This document shows positions 34,996-43,809 of a DNA stretch of 63,478 bases, piece after piece. This DNA comes from Streptomyces amritsarensis (GTDB taxonomy: Bacteria; Actinomycetota; Actinomycetes; Streptomycetales; Streptomycetaceae): assembly GCF_001953875.1 (NCBI RefSeq), contig NZ_MQUR01000037.1:1-63478 (forward strand). The letters run 5' to 3'. The translations under genes and the position numbers were made by a program. Every line of letters begins with the position of its first letter. Within the stretch, counting starts at the first letter, position 1. The notes beneath the pieces are model-generated. The model had not been told where the DNA came from and did no database searches. It saw only the letters and a program-made list of their open reading frames with translations.

Positions 34996-35014
34996 TAAGG
35001 TAAGGCTAACCTGT
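34996..35014. promoter_or_regulatory. iron box (DmdR/IdeR-type operator)
   Basis: TAAGGTAAGGCTAACCTGT matches the actinobacterial iron-box consensus TTAGGTTAGGCTAACCTAA at 15 of 19 positions, including the central GGCTAACC core. It lies 27 bases upstream of the FhuF-like gene start, overlapping the expected promoter. An iron-loaded DtxR-family repressor would block transcription in iron-rich cells. Confidence 0.8.
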
Positions 35015-35041
35015 TAACGATCGTGTGATCGGTGGTCCGTC

Positions 35042-35902
35042 ATGGCCGTCTCGACCCTCCCGGCGCTCACCCCCGCCCCGCCCGGCTCCGCGGTGGCGGG
35101 CGCGTACGCCCGGCTGGCCGACGTGTACGGCGGACTGCGGGTCGTCGAGCGGGCCGCGCACGAACCCTCCCCTCGCGGTGCGGGGTGGGTCGGCGCGGAC
35201 GAGCTCGCGGCCGGCGGGGCCGCCCTGGACGCCTTCCTCGCCTGGGACAACGCCCAGGTCCTGAGGGACTACGGGACCCAGGCGCGGCCCGATGTGATCG
35301 CGAGCTTCGGGCTGCACCGGTACGCGTGGCCCGCCTGCCTGCTGATCACGCTCCCGTGGTTCCTCCACCGGCGGGTCCCCCGGCTCCCGGTCGCCGAGGT
35401 CGCCTTCCACCGGACCCTCGGCCGGATGAGCGTGCACGTCGAGAGCTTCGCCTGCCTGCCGGACGACCCGGCGGCCGGCCTCCCCGGGGCCCGGGTCGTG
35501 CCCGACGGGGAGGCGCTGCGCGAAGAGGTGCGGGCCGCGGTGGCCCAGCACCTCGAACCCGTGCTGGAAGGTTTCGCCCCGCGCATGCGGCGCGGCCGCC
35601 GCGCCCTGTGGGGCATGGTGACCGACGAGGTCGTCGAAAGCCTCTGGTACGTGGGCGAGCTGCTCGGCGAGGAACAGCGGACGATGGCCGAACTGGAGGC
35701 GCTCCTGCCCGGCTCCACGGCCCCGTACACCGCAGCCGCCGGGTTCCGTACGCTCCCGGCCCCCGACGGCCGCGAACTGCCCACCCGGGACCGGGCCAGC
35801 TGCTGCTTCTTCTACACGATCCGCCCGCAGGACACCTGCGTCACCTGCCCCCGCACCTGCGACGCGGACCGCGTCACCCGCCTCACGGCACAAGCCGCCT
35901 GA
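35042..35902 (+). CDS. FhuF-like siderophore-iron reductase
   Basis: A 286-residue cytoplasmic protein of the FhuF type. Its last 40 residues carry the cysteine motif that binds a 2Fe-2S cluster: CCFFY followed by CVTCPRTC. The body has helix-rich FhuF features such as WPACLLITLPWFL and GRRALWGMVTDEV. Such proteins reduce ferric siderophores to release iron after import. The iron box just upstream supports an iron-starvation role. It is monocistronic, with no siderophore genes adjacent. Confidence 0.88.
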   Translation: MAVSTLPALTPAPPGSAVAGAYARLADVYGGLRVVERAAHEPSPRGAGWVGADELAAGGAALDAFLAWDNAQVLRDYGTQARPDVIASFGLHRYAWPACLLITLPWFLHRRVPRLPVAEVAFHRTLGRMSVHVESFACLPDDPAAGLPGARVVPDGEALREEVRAAVAQHLEPVLEGFAPRMRRGRRALWGMVTDEVVESLWYVGELLGEEQRTMAELEALLPGSTAPYTAAAGFRTLPAPDGRELPTRDRASCCFFYTIRPQDTCVTCPRTCDADRVTRLTAQAA

Positions 35903-36126
35903 CGCCCCCAGGGCGGGCAGGGGGCCAACCCACCCGTAGAGGTGGACATAATCGAACGCAACTCTGGCCGCGCGAGCGCCAGTTCGAGATACAACACCCT
36001 ATCCGGCGGGCCCCGCCCCCCGATGGCGTCCACTTGCCCCGAAACCCGCGTGCACCACGCACCCGCTGCGCCACTATGGCGCCCGGAAAGCCGCACAGCC
36101 GCATACGCGAGGCAAGGGACATCCGC

Positions 36127-37185
36127 ATGAGACTGACCGACATATCGCTGGACTGGCTGCTGCCCGGCAGTCTGCTGATCCTGGGCGTACTTGCGGCGGT
36201 TGCGGTGCTGGCACGGGGCAAGCGCGAGAGCGAGAAGGCCGCGGCCGAGGACAGCTGGGAGCGCAGCGAGGAGCGGCGGCGGCGCAAGGAGGCCGTCTAC
36301 GGGACGGCCTCCTACGTCCTGCTCTTCTGCTGCGCGGCGGTGGCCGCCGCGCTCTCCTTCCACGGGCTGGTCGGCTTCGGCCGGCAGAACCTCAACCTCT
36401 CCGGAGGCTGGGAGTACCTGGTCCCCTTCGGCCTCGACGGCGCCGCCATGTTCTGCTCGGTGCTCGCCGTCCGCGAGGCCAGCCACGGTGACGCGGCCCT
36501 CGGCTCGCGCATGCTGGTCTGGCTGTTCGCGGGGGCGGCCGCCTGGTTCAACTGGGTGCACGCCCCGCGCGGTCTGGGGCACGACGGCGCTCCGCAGTTC
36601 TTCGCGGGGATGTCGCTGTCTGCGGCCGTCCTCTTCGACCGCGCCCTCAAGCAGACCCGCCGGGCGGCGCTGCGCGAACAGGGCCTGATCCCGCGGCCGT
36701 TGCCGCAGATCCGGATGGTCCGCTGGCTGCGGGCCCCCCGGGAGACCTTCGGCGCGTGGTCACTCATGCTGCTGGAGGGGGTGCGCACCCTCGACGAGGC
36801 CGTGGACGAGGTGCGCGAGGACAAGAAGGAGCGGGAGCAGGACCGGCTCCGCAGGCGCGACCAGAACAGGCTCGACCGGGCGCGCATCAAGGCGCTGGGC
36901 CGGCAGAACCGGGCGTTCGGGCGGTCCCGCGGCCGCCAGGTCGAGCTCCCGGAGCTGACGCAGGGAGCGGGCTCCGCGCCGGTCGGCGCGGAGCCGGCCA
37001 TACCGGAATCGGGACAGCTGCCGCTACGCCTCCGGCCCTCCCTGCAGGCCGTGGGCCGCACCGAATCCACTGACGTGACCGGCACCCGGACGGTGGACCT
37101 CACCGCCGAGGACGACACCCAGACCATTCCCCGGCTGGACTCGCTGGAGCGCAAACTGAAGGACCTGGAGCAGCAGTTCGGCTGA
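36127..37185 (+). CDS. DUF2637 integral membrane protein
   Basis: A 352-residue protein. The N-terminal half has about five hydrophobic segments (LLPGSLLILGVLAAVAVLA; TASYVLLFCCAAVAAALSF; YLVPFGLDGAAMFCSVLAV; MLVWLFAGAAAWFNWVH; FFAGMSLSAAVLFDRAL), the DUF2637 pattern found in actinobacterial spread (Spd-like) and related membrane proteins. Residues about 220-265 are a highly charged coiled coil (EDKKEREQDRLRRRDQNRLDR), and the C-terminus is a disordered cytoplasmic tail. The start ATG has AAGGGA upstream; the longer frame overlaps the FhuF-like gene and is rejected. Function is unknown. Confidence 0.88.
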   Translation: MRLTDISLDWLLPGSLLILGVLAAVAVLARGKRESEKAAAEDSWERSEERRRRKEAVYGTASYVLLFCCAAVAAALSFHGLVGFGRQNLNLSGGWEYLVPFGLDGAAMFCSVLAVREASHGDAALGSRMLVWLFAGAAAWFNWVHAPRGLGHDGAPQFFAGMSLSAAVLFDRALKQTRRAALREQGLIPRPLPQIRMVRWLRAPRETFGAWSLMLLEGVRTLDEAVDEVREDKKEREQDRLRRRDQNRLDRARIKALGRQNRAFGRSRGRQVELPELTQGAGSAPVGAEPAIPESGQLPLRLRPSLQAVGRTESTDVTGTRTVDLTAEDDTQTIPRLDSLERKLKDLEQQFG

Positions 37186-37207
37186 CAGGTCCGCACCAGG
37201 GGACACC

Positions 37208-37240
37208 CCGCGGGGCCCGCCGTTCAGGCGGGCCCCGCGG
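37208..37240. terminator. bidirectional terminator
   Basis: CCGCGGGGCCCGCC and GGCGGGCCCCGCGG form a perfect 14-bp stem around GTTCA, between the DUF2637 stop and the stop of the converging RsbW-like gene, whose last codons it overlaps. Confidence 0.85.
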
Positions 37241-37802
37241 CGTACGGGGCCTCGCGGCGCCCGTCGAGCTCGAACCACACCACCTTGCCGCCGCCCAGGG
37301 CGAGCGCGTCCACCCCCCACTCGTCGGCCAGCGCCTCCACCAGCACCAGGCCCCGGCCGTGCGTACCGTCGTCGGCGGTCGGTACGTACGGCCGGGGCCT
37401 GCGTGCCGCGTGGTCGCGGACCTCCACCCGTAACCGTGCGGCCGTGAGGCTCACGGACACCTCCGCGCCCCGGTCGGTGTGGACGAGGGCGTTCGTGACG
37501 AGTTCCGTGATCAGCAGCTCGGCCGCATCCGCGGCCTCGGTCCGGCACCGGTGGCGCATCAGCTCCCTGAGTGCCCGGCGCACCTCGCCCACCGCCTTCA
37601 GGTCCGCGCGGCGCACGCTGCGGCTGATGCGCAGCGTGTCCACCGCTTCCCCGTTCTCCGCGGTGGACGGTTCGCGCGGTACCGGCGCCCCTCTCTTCCA
37701 CAGCTTCCCCGTCTTCGCCCCCACCCGCACGCCGGTGTCCCTCCCGTGTCCGTTGCTCTCGAACAGGCCTACGGGATGCATGCCCCCCGGGTGGATCCGC
37801 AC
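37224..37802 (-). CDS. RsbW-like ATP-binding protein (HATPase_c)
   Basis: A 192-residue protein whose C-terminal 130 residues are a GHKL ATPase of the anti-sigma factor/serine-kinase type: N-box AAELLITELVTNALVHT, G1 box VRDHAARRP and G2-like DGTHGRGLVLVEALAD. Streptomyces encode many such solo domains; they may control sigma factors through phosphorylation of antagonists, but no partner is adjacent. It starts 10 bases after the pyruvate oxidase-like gene, so it is probably the last gene of the PP2C-oxidase-ATPase operon, which pairs a PP2C phosphatase with an RsbW-like kinase. Confidence 0.9.
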   Translation of the reverse strand: MRIHPGGMHPVGLFESNGHGRDTGVRVGAKTGKLWKRGAPVPREPSTAENGEAVDTLRISRSVRRADLKAVGEVRRALRELMRHRCRTEAADAAELLITELVTNALVHTDRGAEVSVSLTAARLRVEVRDHAARRPRPYVPTADDGTHGRGLVLVEALADEWGVDALALGGGKVVWFELDGRREAPYAAGPA

Positions 37803-37812
37803 TCCTGCGGGC

Positions 37813-39552
37813 TTACGGGCGGGGCACGTTGCGAAGGTTGGATCGAGCCATCTGGATCATGCGTCCCACGCCTCCGTCGAGCACGATCTTGCTGGCCGAC
37901 AGTGCGAATCCGGTCACCATTTCGGCGCTGATCTTCGGCGGAATCGACAGGGCGTCGGGGTCGGTCACCACGTCGACCAGAGCGGGGCCCCGGTGCCGGA
38001 AGGCGTCCTTCAAAGCCCCGCTGAGCTGCTTGGGCTTCTCCACCCGCGCGCCGTAGGCGCCGGCCGCGCGGGCGATCGCGGCGAAGTCCGGGTTCTTGTT
38101 CTGCGTCCCGTAGGAGGGGAGGCCGGAAACCAGCATCTCCAACTGGACCATTCCGAGGGATGAGTTGTTGAAGAGGACCACTTTGACGGGCAGGTCGTAC
38201 TGCACCAGGGTGAGGAAATCTCCCATCAGCATGGAGAAACCGCCGTCGCCCGACATGGACACCACTTGACGGCCGCGATCGGTGAACTGTGCGCCGATGG
38301 CCTGCGGGAGGGCGTTGGCCATCGAGCCGTGGCTGAAGGAGCCGATGATGCGCCGCTTGCCGTTCGGGGAAAGATAGCGTGCCGCCCACACATTGCACAT
38401 GCCCGTGTCGACCGTGAACACCGCGTCCTCGTCGGCCAGTTCGTCGAGGACAGAGGCCACGTACTCGGGGTGGATCGGCGTGCGCTTCTCCACCTTGCGG
38501 GTGTAGGCCTTCACCACGCCCTCCAGGGCGTCCGCATGCTTCTTCAGCATCCGGTCGAGGAAGCGGCGGTCCGTCTTGGCCTTCACCCGTGTGTTCAGGG
38601 CGCGCAGGGTCTCCCGTACGTCTCCCCACACGGCGAGGTCCAACTGGGAGCGCCGTCCGAGGTGTTCGGGACGGATGTCCACCTGGACGATCTTCACGTC
38701 GTCGGGGAGGAAGGCGTTGTACGGGAAGTCCGTGCCGAGCAGGATCAGCAGGTCGCACTCGTGGGTGGCCTCGTAGGCCGCGCCGTAGCCGAGGAGCCCG
38801 CTCATGCCGACGTCGTAGGGGTTGTCGTACTGGATCCATTCCTTGCCGCGCAGGGCGTGCCCGACCGGGGCCTTGACCCGGCCGGCGAACTCCATCACCT
38901 CGGCGTGCGCCCCGGCGGTGCCGCTGCCGCAGAAGAGCGTGATGCGTTCCGCTTCGTCGACGAGCCGGACCAGCTTCTCGATCTCCCCGCCCGGCCGCAC
39001 GGTGGGCCGGGCGGTGACGAGGGCGTGCTCCACCGCCTTCTCGGGGGCGGGCCGGTCGGCGATGTCCCCGGGTAGGGCGACCACGCTGACGCCGCTGCGG
39101 CCGACGGCGTGCTGTACGGCGCTCTGGAGCAGCCGGGGCATCTGCTGCGGGTTGGAGATCAGCTCGCTGTAGTGGCTGCACTCGCGGAACAGCTGGTCGG
39201 GGTGGGTCTCCTGGAAGTAGCCCAGGCCGATCTCACCGGAGGGGATGTGCGAGGCCAGCGCGAGGACCGGGGCCATCGAGCGCTGTGCGTCGTACAGCCC
39301 GTTGATCAGGTGGAGGTTCCCGGGGCCGCAGGAGCCCGCGCAGGCGGCGAGGCGCCCGGTGATCTGGGCCTCGGCGCCCGCCGCGAAGGCCGCGGTCTCC
39401 TCGTGGCGGACCTGGATCCACTCGATGCCGTCCGTCCGCCGGATCGCGTCCACCACCGGATTGAGGCTGTCGCCCACCACTCCGTACATCCGCCGCACAC
39501 CGGCCCGCACGAGGATGTCGACGAACTGCTCCGCCACGTTCTGCTTCGCCAT
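37813..39552 (-). CDS. thiamine-diphosphate-dependent pyruvate oxidase/dehydrogenase (PoxB-like)
   Basis: A 579-residue member of the acetolactate synthase/pyruvate oxidase superfamily. The three domains are in order: pyrimidine-binding with the catalytic Glu (RMYGVVGDSLN, RHEETAAFAAGAEAQ, about 20-60), FAD-type central domain, and the TPP domain with the metal motif GDGGFSMLMGDFLTLVQYDLPVKVVLFNNSS (about 430-465). PoxB-type enzymes turn pyruvate to acetate and CO2, passing electrons to quinone. The C-terminal membrane-binding peptide of E. coli PoxB is not obvious. It lies 27 bases after the PP2C gene on the same strand. Confidence 0.9.
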   Translation of the reverse strand: MAKQNVAEQFVDILVRAGVRRMYGVVGDSLNPVVDAIRRTDGIEWIQVRHEETAAFAAGAEAQITGRLAACAGSCGPGNLHLINGLYDAQRSMAPVLALASHIPSGEIGLGYFQETHPDQLFRECSHYSELISNPQQMPRLLQSAVQHAVGRSGVSVVALPGDIADRPAPEKAVEHALVTARPTVRPGGEIEKLVRLVDEAERITLFCGSGTAGAHAEVMEFAGRVKAPVGHALRGKEWIQYDNPYDVGMSGLLGYGAAYEATHECDLLILLGTDFPYNAFLPDDVKIVQVDIRPEHLGRRSQLDLAVWGDVRETLRALNTRVKAKTDRRFLDRMLKKHADALEGVVKAYTRKVEKRTPIHPEYVASVLDELADEDAVFTVDTGMCNVWAARYLSPNGKRRIIGSFSHGSMANALPQAIGAQFTDRGRQVVSMSGDGGFSMLMGDFLTLVQYDLPVKVVLFNNSSLGMVQLEMLVSGLPSYGTQNKNPDFAAIARAAGAYGARVEKPKQLSGALKDAFRHRGPALVDVVTDPDALSIPPKISAEMVTGFALSASKIVLDGGVGRMIQMARSNLRNVPRP

Positions 39553-39579
39553 GCCTCCATCCAGCCATGCCCGGGCCCG

Positions 39580-41556
39580 TCACGCCTCCCAGACTGCGGC
39601 GGCCGTGCGGTCGTCGGCGTAGCCCTTGAGGCGCAGCTGCGTGTCCGCGAGGAACGCGGCGAGGCCGGGCGGCTCCGGCTCGGACCAGCGCACGGCGAGC
39701 TCGGCCCGGAGGGCGGCCTCCTCCCGCATGGGCTCCGCCAGGCCGCCCGAGCACAGGAGCAGGGTGTCGCCCGGCCTGGCCACGGAGGCCCGGAACCGGA
39801 AGACGCTGCCGGGCTCGCCGACCGCGTCGGCCGGCTCGGCGGCGTCGGCCGCGGGGGCCGGCGCGGGTCCGGCCGGGCCGGTGGGCTCCAGGTCCTGCCA
39901 TTGACCCGAACGGAGTCGGAACAGCCCGCCGGCGCCGGCGCCGAAGCACACCCGGGTACGGCATTCGGGGTCCACCGGGAGCAGCAGGCCGCGCAGTCCC
40001 GCCGTGTACTCCTCGTCCGCGAGCCCCAGCTCGGCGGCGCGGGCCCGCAGGCGTCCGTAGCCGCGGTCGGTCAGCCGCTGGAGGCCCGAGCGCAGGGCGT
40101 CGCGCCGGCCGGCGCGGATGTCGTCGGCGAGCCTGCCCTGGCTGCGGCCGACGGCCGCGGCGACCGTCCGGCACAGTTCGGCGGCGGCTTCGGCGGCGCC
40201 GGGGGCGGCCCGGTCCCCGCCGGCGAGGGCCACCAGGACCAGGGCGTCGTCGCCGCTGCCGAAGCGGGCGGTGAGCAGGAAGTCCCGGCGGGTCTCGCCG
40301 CGGTAGCGGGCGGAGTCGCCACGCAGCGAGGCGGCCCGCAGGGTGTGGGCGCCGTAGCGGGCGCCTTCCAGGACGGTGTCCGGGACCAGCGCGTCGAGGG
40401 CGGCGGGGTCCGCGGGCGGCAGCGGGCCCGGTTCGGCGGCGTAGGTGGGGGCGCGGTCGCCGAGGTGCCGTACTTCGGGCCGCTGCTGCGGCGCGGCGGC
40501 TGCCGGGGCGGGTGGGCCGAGCGGGGCGGGTTCCGGTGCGGGCGGGGCTGCGGGCTGCGGCACCTCCTCGGTGCGGTCCTCCCGGCGCGGTGCCTGGGCG
40601 CGCGGGGCGGGCAGTTCGGGGCCTGGTGCCGGGGGCACCTGGACGCCCCCGAGGACGTAGCCGGTCGCGCCGCCGGTGCGCGGATCGCGCGGCTGGGCGC
40701 CGTGCCAGGGCGGGGCCGGGGGCGGTGGCGGGCCGTACCGCTCGCCGGGCGGCGCGGCGGCCTCCGCGGCGGGAGGCGCAGCCGGAGCCTGGGCCGGCGG
40801 CGGCCCGTACGGTGGCGCGGCGGGCGCGCCGGAAGCGGCCCCCTGGGCAGGCGGCGGTGCGAGCGGCCCGAATCCCGGCCCGGTCGTTCTTCCCTCCGCG
40901 GCGGACGGCGCAGGCGGCGGACCGGGCCGTTCAGCGGGCGACACCGCCCGCGGTGGCCCTGCCGGGGCGCCGGGCGCCGCAGCCGGAGCCGGCGGCGGGC
41001 CGTACGTCTCGCCGGGCAACGGCACCTGCACCGCCGGCTGGTCGAGCGAAAGGCCCGGCGGCTGCGCCGGGGCGTACGGTCCGCCGGGCGGAGCGTCCGC
41101 GGCGGGCCCCGGCGGCGGAACGCGCCGCGCGCCGGGCGCGGACCCTTCCGCCGTGGGCGGCGCGGCCGGCGGTGCGGTCGGCGGTGCGTATCGCTGGTCG
41201 GGTGCCGCGGGGAGCGCGTCGGGGGCCGGGCGCGGTGGCGGGACCGGACCCGCCACCGGGGGCCGGGCCGGCTCCCGCCGGACCGCGTCCGGCAGCGGCG
41301 GCCGCGCGGGCAGGCCGGCGTCCGGCTCCGGGCGGGGGGCCGGCAGCGGCCCGCGCCCCGGCCCGGGTCCGCGCTCGGCTTCCCGTACCGGCTCCGGCGG
41401 CGCGGGGGGCCGCGTCCCGGCCGGGTCCCCCGTCACGCCGGCCGCCGAACGGAACCGGTTGTCGAGGGTGTCCCCCGGGTCGGGTGCCGGTCCCGCGTCC
41501 GGGTCGGGGTCCTCGTAGAGCTTCTGCCACCAGTCGTCCGCGCCCTGCTGACTCAT
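39580..41556 (-). CDS. PP2C-like protein phosphatase with long proline-rich N-terminus
   Basis: A 658-residue protein. About the first 370 residues are a low-complexity Pro/Ala/Gly tail with no structure (PPAPPEPVREAERGPGPG-type runs). The last 270 residues are a PP2C-like domain, with the early RGDSARYRGETRRDFLLTARFGSGDDALVLVALAGGD and late SVARPGDTLLLCSGGLAEPM, AFLADTQLRLKGYADDRTAAAVW. Metal-ligand Asp residues are partly conserved. It would dephosphorylate Ser/Thr proteins. It heads the operon with the oxidase and the RsbW-like ATPase. The tail could anchor protein contacts. Confidence 0.82.
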   Translation of the reverse strand: MSQQGADDWWQKLYEDPDPDAGPAPDPGDTLDNRFRSAAGVTGDPAGTRPPAPPEPVREAERGPGPGRGPLPAPRPEPDAGLPARPPLPDAVRREPARPPVAGPVPPPRPAPDALPAAPDQRYAPPTAPPAAPPTAEGSAPGARRVPPPGPAADAPPGGPYAPAQPPGLSLDQPAVQVPLPGETYGPPPAPAAAPGAPAGPPRAVSPAERPGPPPAPSAAEGRTTGPGFGPLAPPPAQGAASGAPAAPPYGPPPAQAPAAPPAAEAAAPPGERYGPPPPPAPPWHGAQPRDPRTGGATGYVLGGVQVPPAPGPELPAPRAQAPRREDRTEEVPQPAAPPAPEPAPLGPPAPAAAAPQQRPEVRHLGDRAPTYAAEPGPLPPADPAALDALVPDTVLEGARYGAHTLRAASLRGDSARYRGETRRDFLLTARFGSGDDALVLVALAGGDRAAPGAAEAAAELCRTVAAAVGRSQGRLADDIRAGRRDALRSGLQRLTDRGYGRLRARAAELGLADEEYTAGLRGLLLPVDPECRTRVCFGAGAGGLFRLRSGQWQDLEPTGPAGPAPAPAADAAEPADAVGEPGSVFRFRASVARPGDTLLLCSGGLAEPMREEAALRAELAVRWSEPEPPGLAAFLADTQLRLKGYADDRTAAAVWEA

Positions 41557-42144
41557 GCCCTCATTCTCGGCCCCCGGTGGGGGGCGAAAACGCCGAATGC
41601 GCGAAAAGGGTCCACCGGGCCGCCGCCGGGTGAACCCCTTCCGTCCTGCCCGTACGGATCAGCGGAGGTCGTACGCCCGCACGACCGTCCACGTGACCAT
41701 GGCGCCCTTCGCTTCGGCCGGTTGGGCCCGCGGTGAGTCCGGCTTGCCGCAGGCCCCGGCATGGTCGACGACCGCCGTCCGCGCGCCGCGCGTGGCCGGT
41801 GGCGCCCTGCCCGATCGTCCTGCCCGATCGTCCGGCCGTCGGCCGACGCGACGGTCTCCATGCCGTCCAGCGAGGCCGCGTACCTCGGGAAGAGGACCGA
41901 CGCGGCGGGCTTCGAGGTGAGGCCCAGGCCGTACGACCGAGGTGGACCGCTGCCCGGTGCGCGGGCGCGCCCCGATCGCCGTGCGCGAGATCGGGCGCAT
42001 CGCTCTCGCCGGGCGAATTCCGGCCAACTGCTGCATTGCACGGCAAAGCTGCCGCACATATGGCTTCCGGCCGCCGGAAGTTGGTGCTGCGGGGGCGCAA
42101 CCTTGGCAGAGGGGCGGGGGATGCGGCGATGATGGCGGCGGCGG
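41557..42144. other. gap with decayed-looking sequence between PP2C gene and regulator
   Basis: About 590 bases with no intact gene. Frames on the minus strand give short protein-like runs (LTSKPAASVLFPRYAASLDG at about 41870-41930, and WTVVRAYDLR before a stop at 41659) that lie in different phases. A 13-base tandem duplication (41806-41831) sits between them. This could be a degraded gene, but I cannot name one. Confidence 0.45.
41806..41831. repeat. 13-bp tandem duplication
   Basis: CCTGCCCGATCGT occurs twice head to tail at 41806-41818 and 41819-41831. Being 13 bases, it would shift any reading frame through it. Confidence 0.85.
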
Positions 42145-43176
42145 GTGTGCACCGCGGCCGCTTCCCGCCACGAGCCGTGTCGAAAGGTGGTGGAGGGGTT
42201 GCTGGGTGCCATAGGCCTGGACGAGGGCCAGGAGTCGGCGTACCGCGTGCTGGTGGCGCTGGGCGCTGCCGAGGTCCCCGACCTCGCGCACCGGCTGACC
42301 CTGCCGGTGCCGCAGACCGAACGGGCCCTGCGCCACCTGGAGCGGCACGGCCTGGCGGCGCAGTCCTCGGCCCGGCCGGGGCGCTGGGTGGCGGCCCCGC
42401 CGGGGGTCGCGCTCGAAGCCCTGCTGACCCGGCAGCGGCACGGACTGGAGCAGGCGGAGTTGGCGGCGTCCCTGCTGGCGCAGGAGTACCGGGCGGAGGC
42501 CGTCGAACCGGCGGTGCACGACCTCGTGGAGGTGGTGCAGGGCGCGAGTGCGGTCGCGCACCGCTTCCACCAGATCCGGCTGGGTGCGCAGAAGGAGGTG
42601 TGCGCGCTGGTCAGCGGTCGCCCCCAGGGGGTGACGCGGACGGACGACGAGGCGGAGGACCGGGCCCCGGTGCGCGGGGTCGACCACCGGGTGGTGATCG
42701 AGCGGGAGGTGCTGACCCTGCCGAGCGGGATCCGGGAGGTGTCCACGGCCCTGGCCCGGGGCGAGCAGGTCCGCGTGACGGCGCAGGTCCCGGCGGCGCT
42801 GGTGATCGCGGACCGGACCCTCGCCATGGTCCCGCTGACGGCGCGCGGCGCGGAGCCGGCTGCGCTGGTGGTGCACGCGTCCGGGCTGCTGGAGTCCCTG
42901 GCGGGCCTGTTCGAGGCGGTGTGGCGCGAATCGCTGCCGCTGCGGCTGGGCGCTGGGGGTTCGCCCGAGGAGTCCGGTGCCGTCCCGGACGGCACGGATC
43001 TGGAGATCCTCTCGCTGCTGCTGGCGGGCATGACCGACGCGAGCGTCGCCAAGCACCTGGAACTCGGCCTGCGGACGGTGCAGCGGCGGGTCAAGGGGCT
43101 GATGGAGGCGGCCGGGGTGACGACCCGGCTGCAGCTGGGCTGGCACGCGTACGAGCGCGGCTGGGTGGCCCGGTAG
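42145..43176 (+). CDS. TrmB/LuxR-type transcriptional regulator
   Basis: A regulator of up to 343 residues. The N-terminal part (about 22-70) is a TrmB-like winged helix (QESAYRVLVALGAAEVPDLAHRLTLPVPQTERALRHLERHGL). The C-terminal 65 residues are a LuxR-type helix-turn-helix (DGTDLEILSLLLAGMTDASVAKHLELGLRTVQRRVKGLMEAAGV). The middle probably senses a ligand. This architecture is widespread in Streptomyces and often sits near secondary-metabolism or development genes. The start is unsure: GTG at 42145, or GTGs at 42187/42190 nearer the domain. The target is unknown. Confidence 0.88.
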   Translation: MCTAAASRHEPCRKVVEGLLGAIGLDEGQESAYRVLVALGAAEVPDLAHRLTLPVPQTERALRHLERHGLAAQSSARPGRWVAAPPGVALEALLTRQRHGLEQAELAASLLAQEYRAEAVEPAVHDLVEVVQGASAVAHRFHQIRLGAQKEVCALVSGRPQGVTRTDDEAEDRAPVRGVDHRVVIEREVLTLPSGIREVSTALARGEQVRVTAQVPAALVIADRTLAMVPLTARGAEPAALVVHASGLLESLAGLFEAVWRESLPLRLGAGGSPEESGAVPDGTDLEILSLLLAGMTDASVAKHLELGLRTVQRRVKGLMEAAGVTTRLQLGWHAYERGWVAR

Positions 43177-43200
43177 CCGACCGTCGGGCACGCTGGGCGG

Positions 43201-43683
43201 GTGGACGTGCCGCAGCTGCTCCTGGTGGGTCTGGTGCTGCTGTTCGGGCTGGTCGGCGTACTGGTTCCCGGTGTGCCGGGGACCTGGCTGGTGTGGGCGG
43301 GGCTGCTGTGGTGGTCCCTGCTGGAGCGGTCGGCGCTGTCGTGGTCCCTGCTGGTTGCGGCGACGGCCCTGCTGCTGCTGGTACAGGCGGTGAAGTGGCA
43401 GCTGCCGGCCAGGCGGCCGCACGAGGTGCCGGCCACCCCCCGGACGGCGGTCTTCGCCGGCGCGGGCGCACTGCTGGGCTTCGTACTGGTCCCCGTGGTG
43501 GGGGCGGTCCCGGGCTTCGTGGGCGGTGTCTACCTCTGCGAACGGCTGCGGCTGGGCGGGCACGGCGAGGCCTGGGCGTCGACGCGGGCGGTGATGCGGG
43601 CGGTGGGCACGAGCGTGCTGGTGGAGCTGTTCGGGTGCCTGCTGGTGGTGGGGGCGTGGGTGGGTGCGGTGGCCGCGGGCTAG
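43201..43683 (+). CDS. DUF456 family membrane protein
   Basis: A 160-residue protein starting at GTG with three to four hydrophobic segments (LLLVGLVLLFGLVGVLVPGVPGTWLVWAGLLWW; LSWSLLVAATALLLLV; AVFAGAGALLGFVLVPVVGAVPGFVGGVYL; the last near the C-terminus). The Gly-rich GALLGFVLVPVVGAVPGFVGG loop is the DUF456 signature, a glycine-zipper-like membrane protein of unknown role. It lies 24 bases after the regulator on the same strand, so the two may be cotranscribed. Confidence 0.85.
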   Translation: MDVPQLLLVGLVLLFGLVGVLVPGVPGTWLVWAGLLWWSLLERSALSWSLLVAATALLLLVQAVKWQLPARRPHEVPATPRTAVFAGAGALLGFVLVPVVGAVPGFVGGVYLCERLRLGGHGEAWASTRAVMRAVGTSVLVELFGCLLVVGAWVGAVAAG

Positions 43684-43809
43684 TGGTGTGGCCGGAAGGG
43701 TGTGCCGGGCGTCGCGACCCGGTGAACCGTGCCGGTCACAGCACCAGGTCCGGCCCTTGCGGACCGACGTCGGACCCGGCACGCAGGACAAGATCATCTA
43801 GGGTGCAGA

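Noticed and set aside
41659..43797. Long minus-strand frames across 41.6-43.8 kb
   Set aside because: They run opposite the TrmB/LuxR-type regulator and DUF456 genes, which have clear domains; only the short part left of 42144 remains possible as a remnant.
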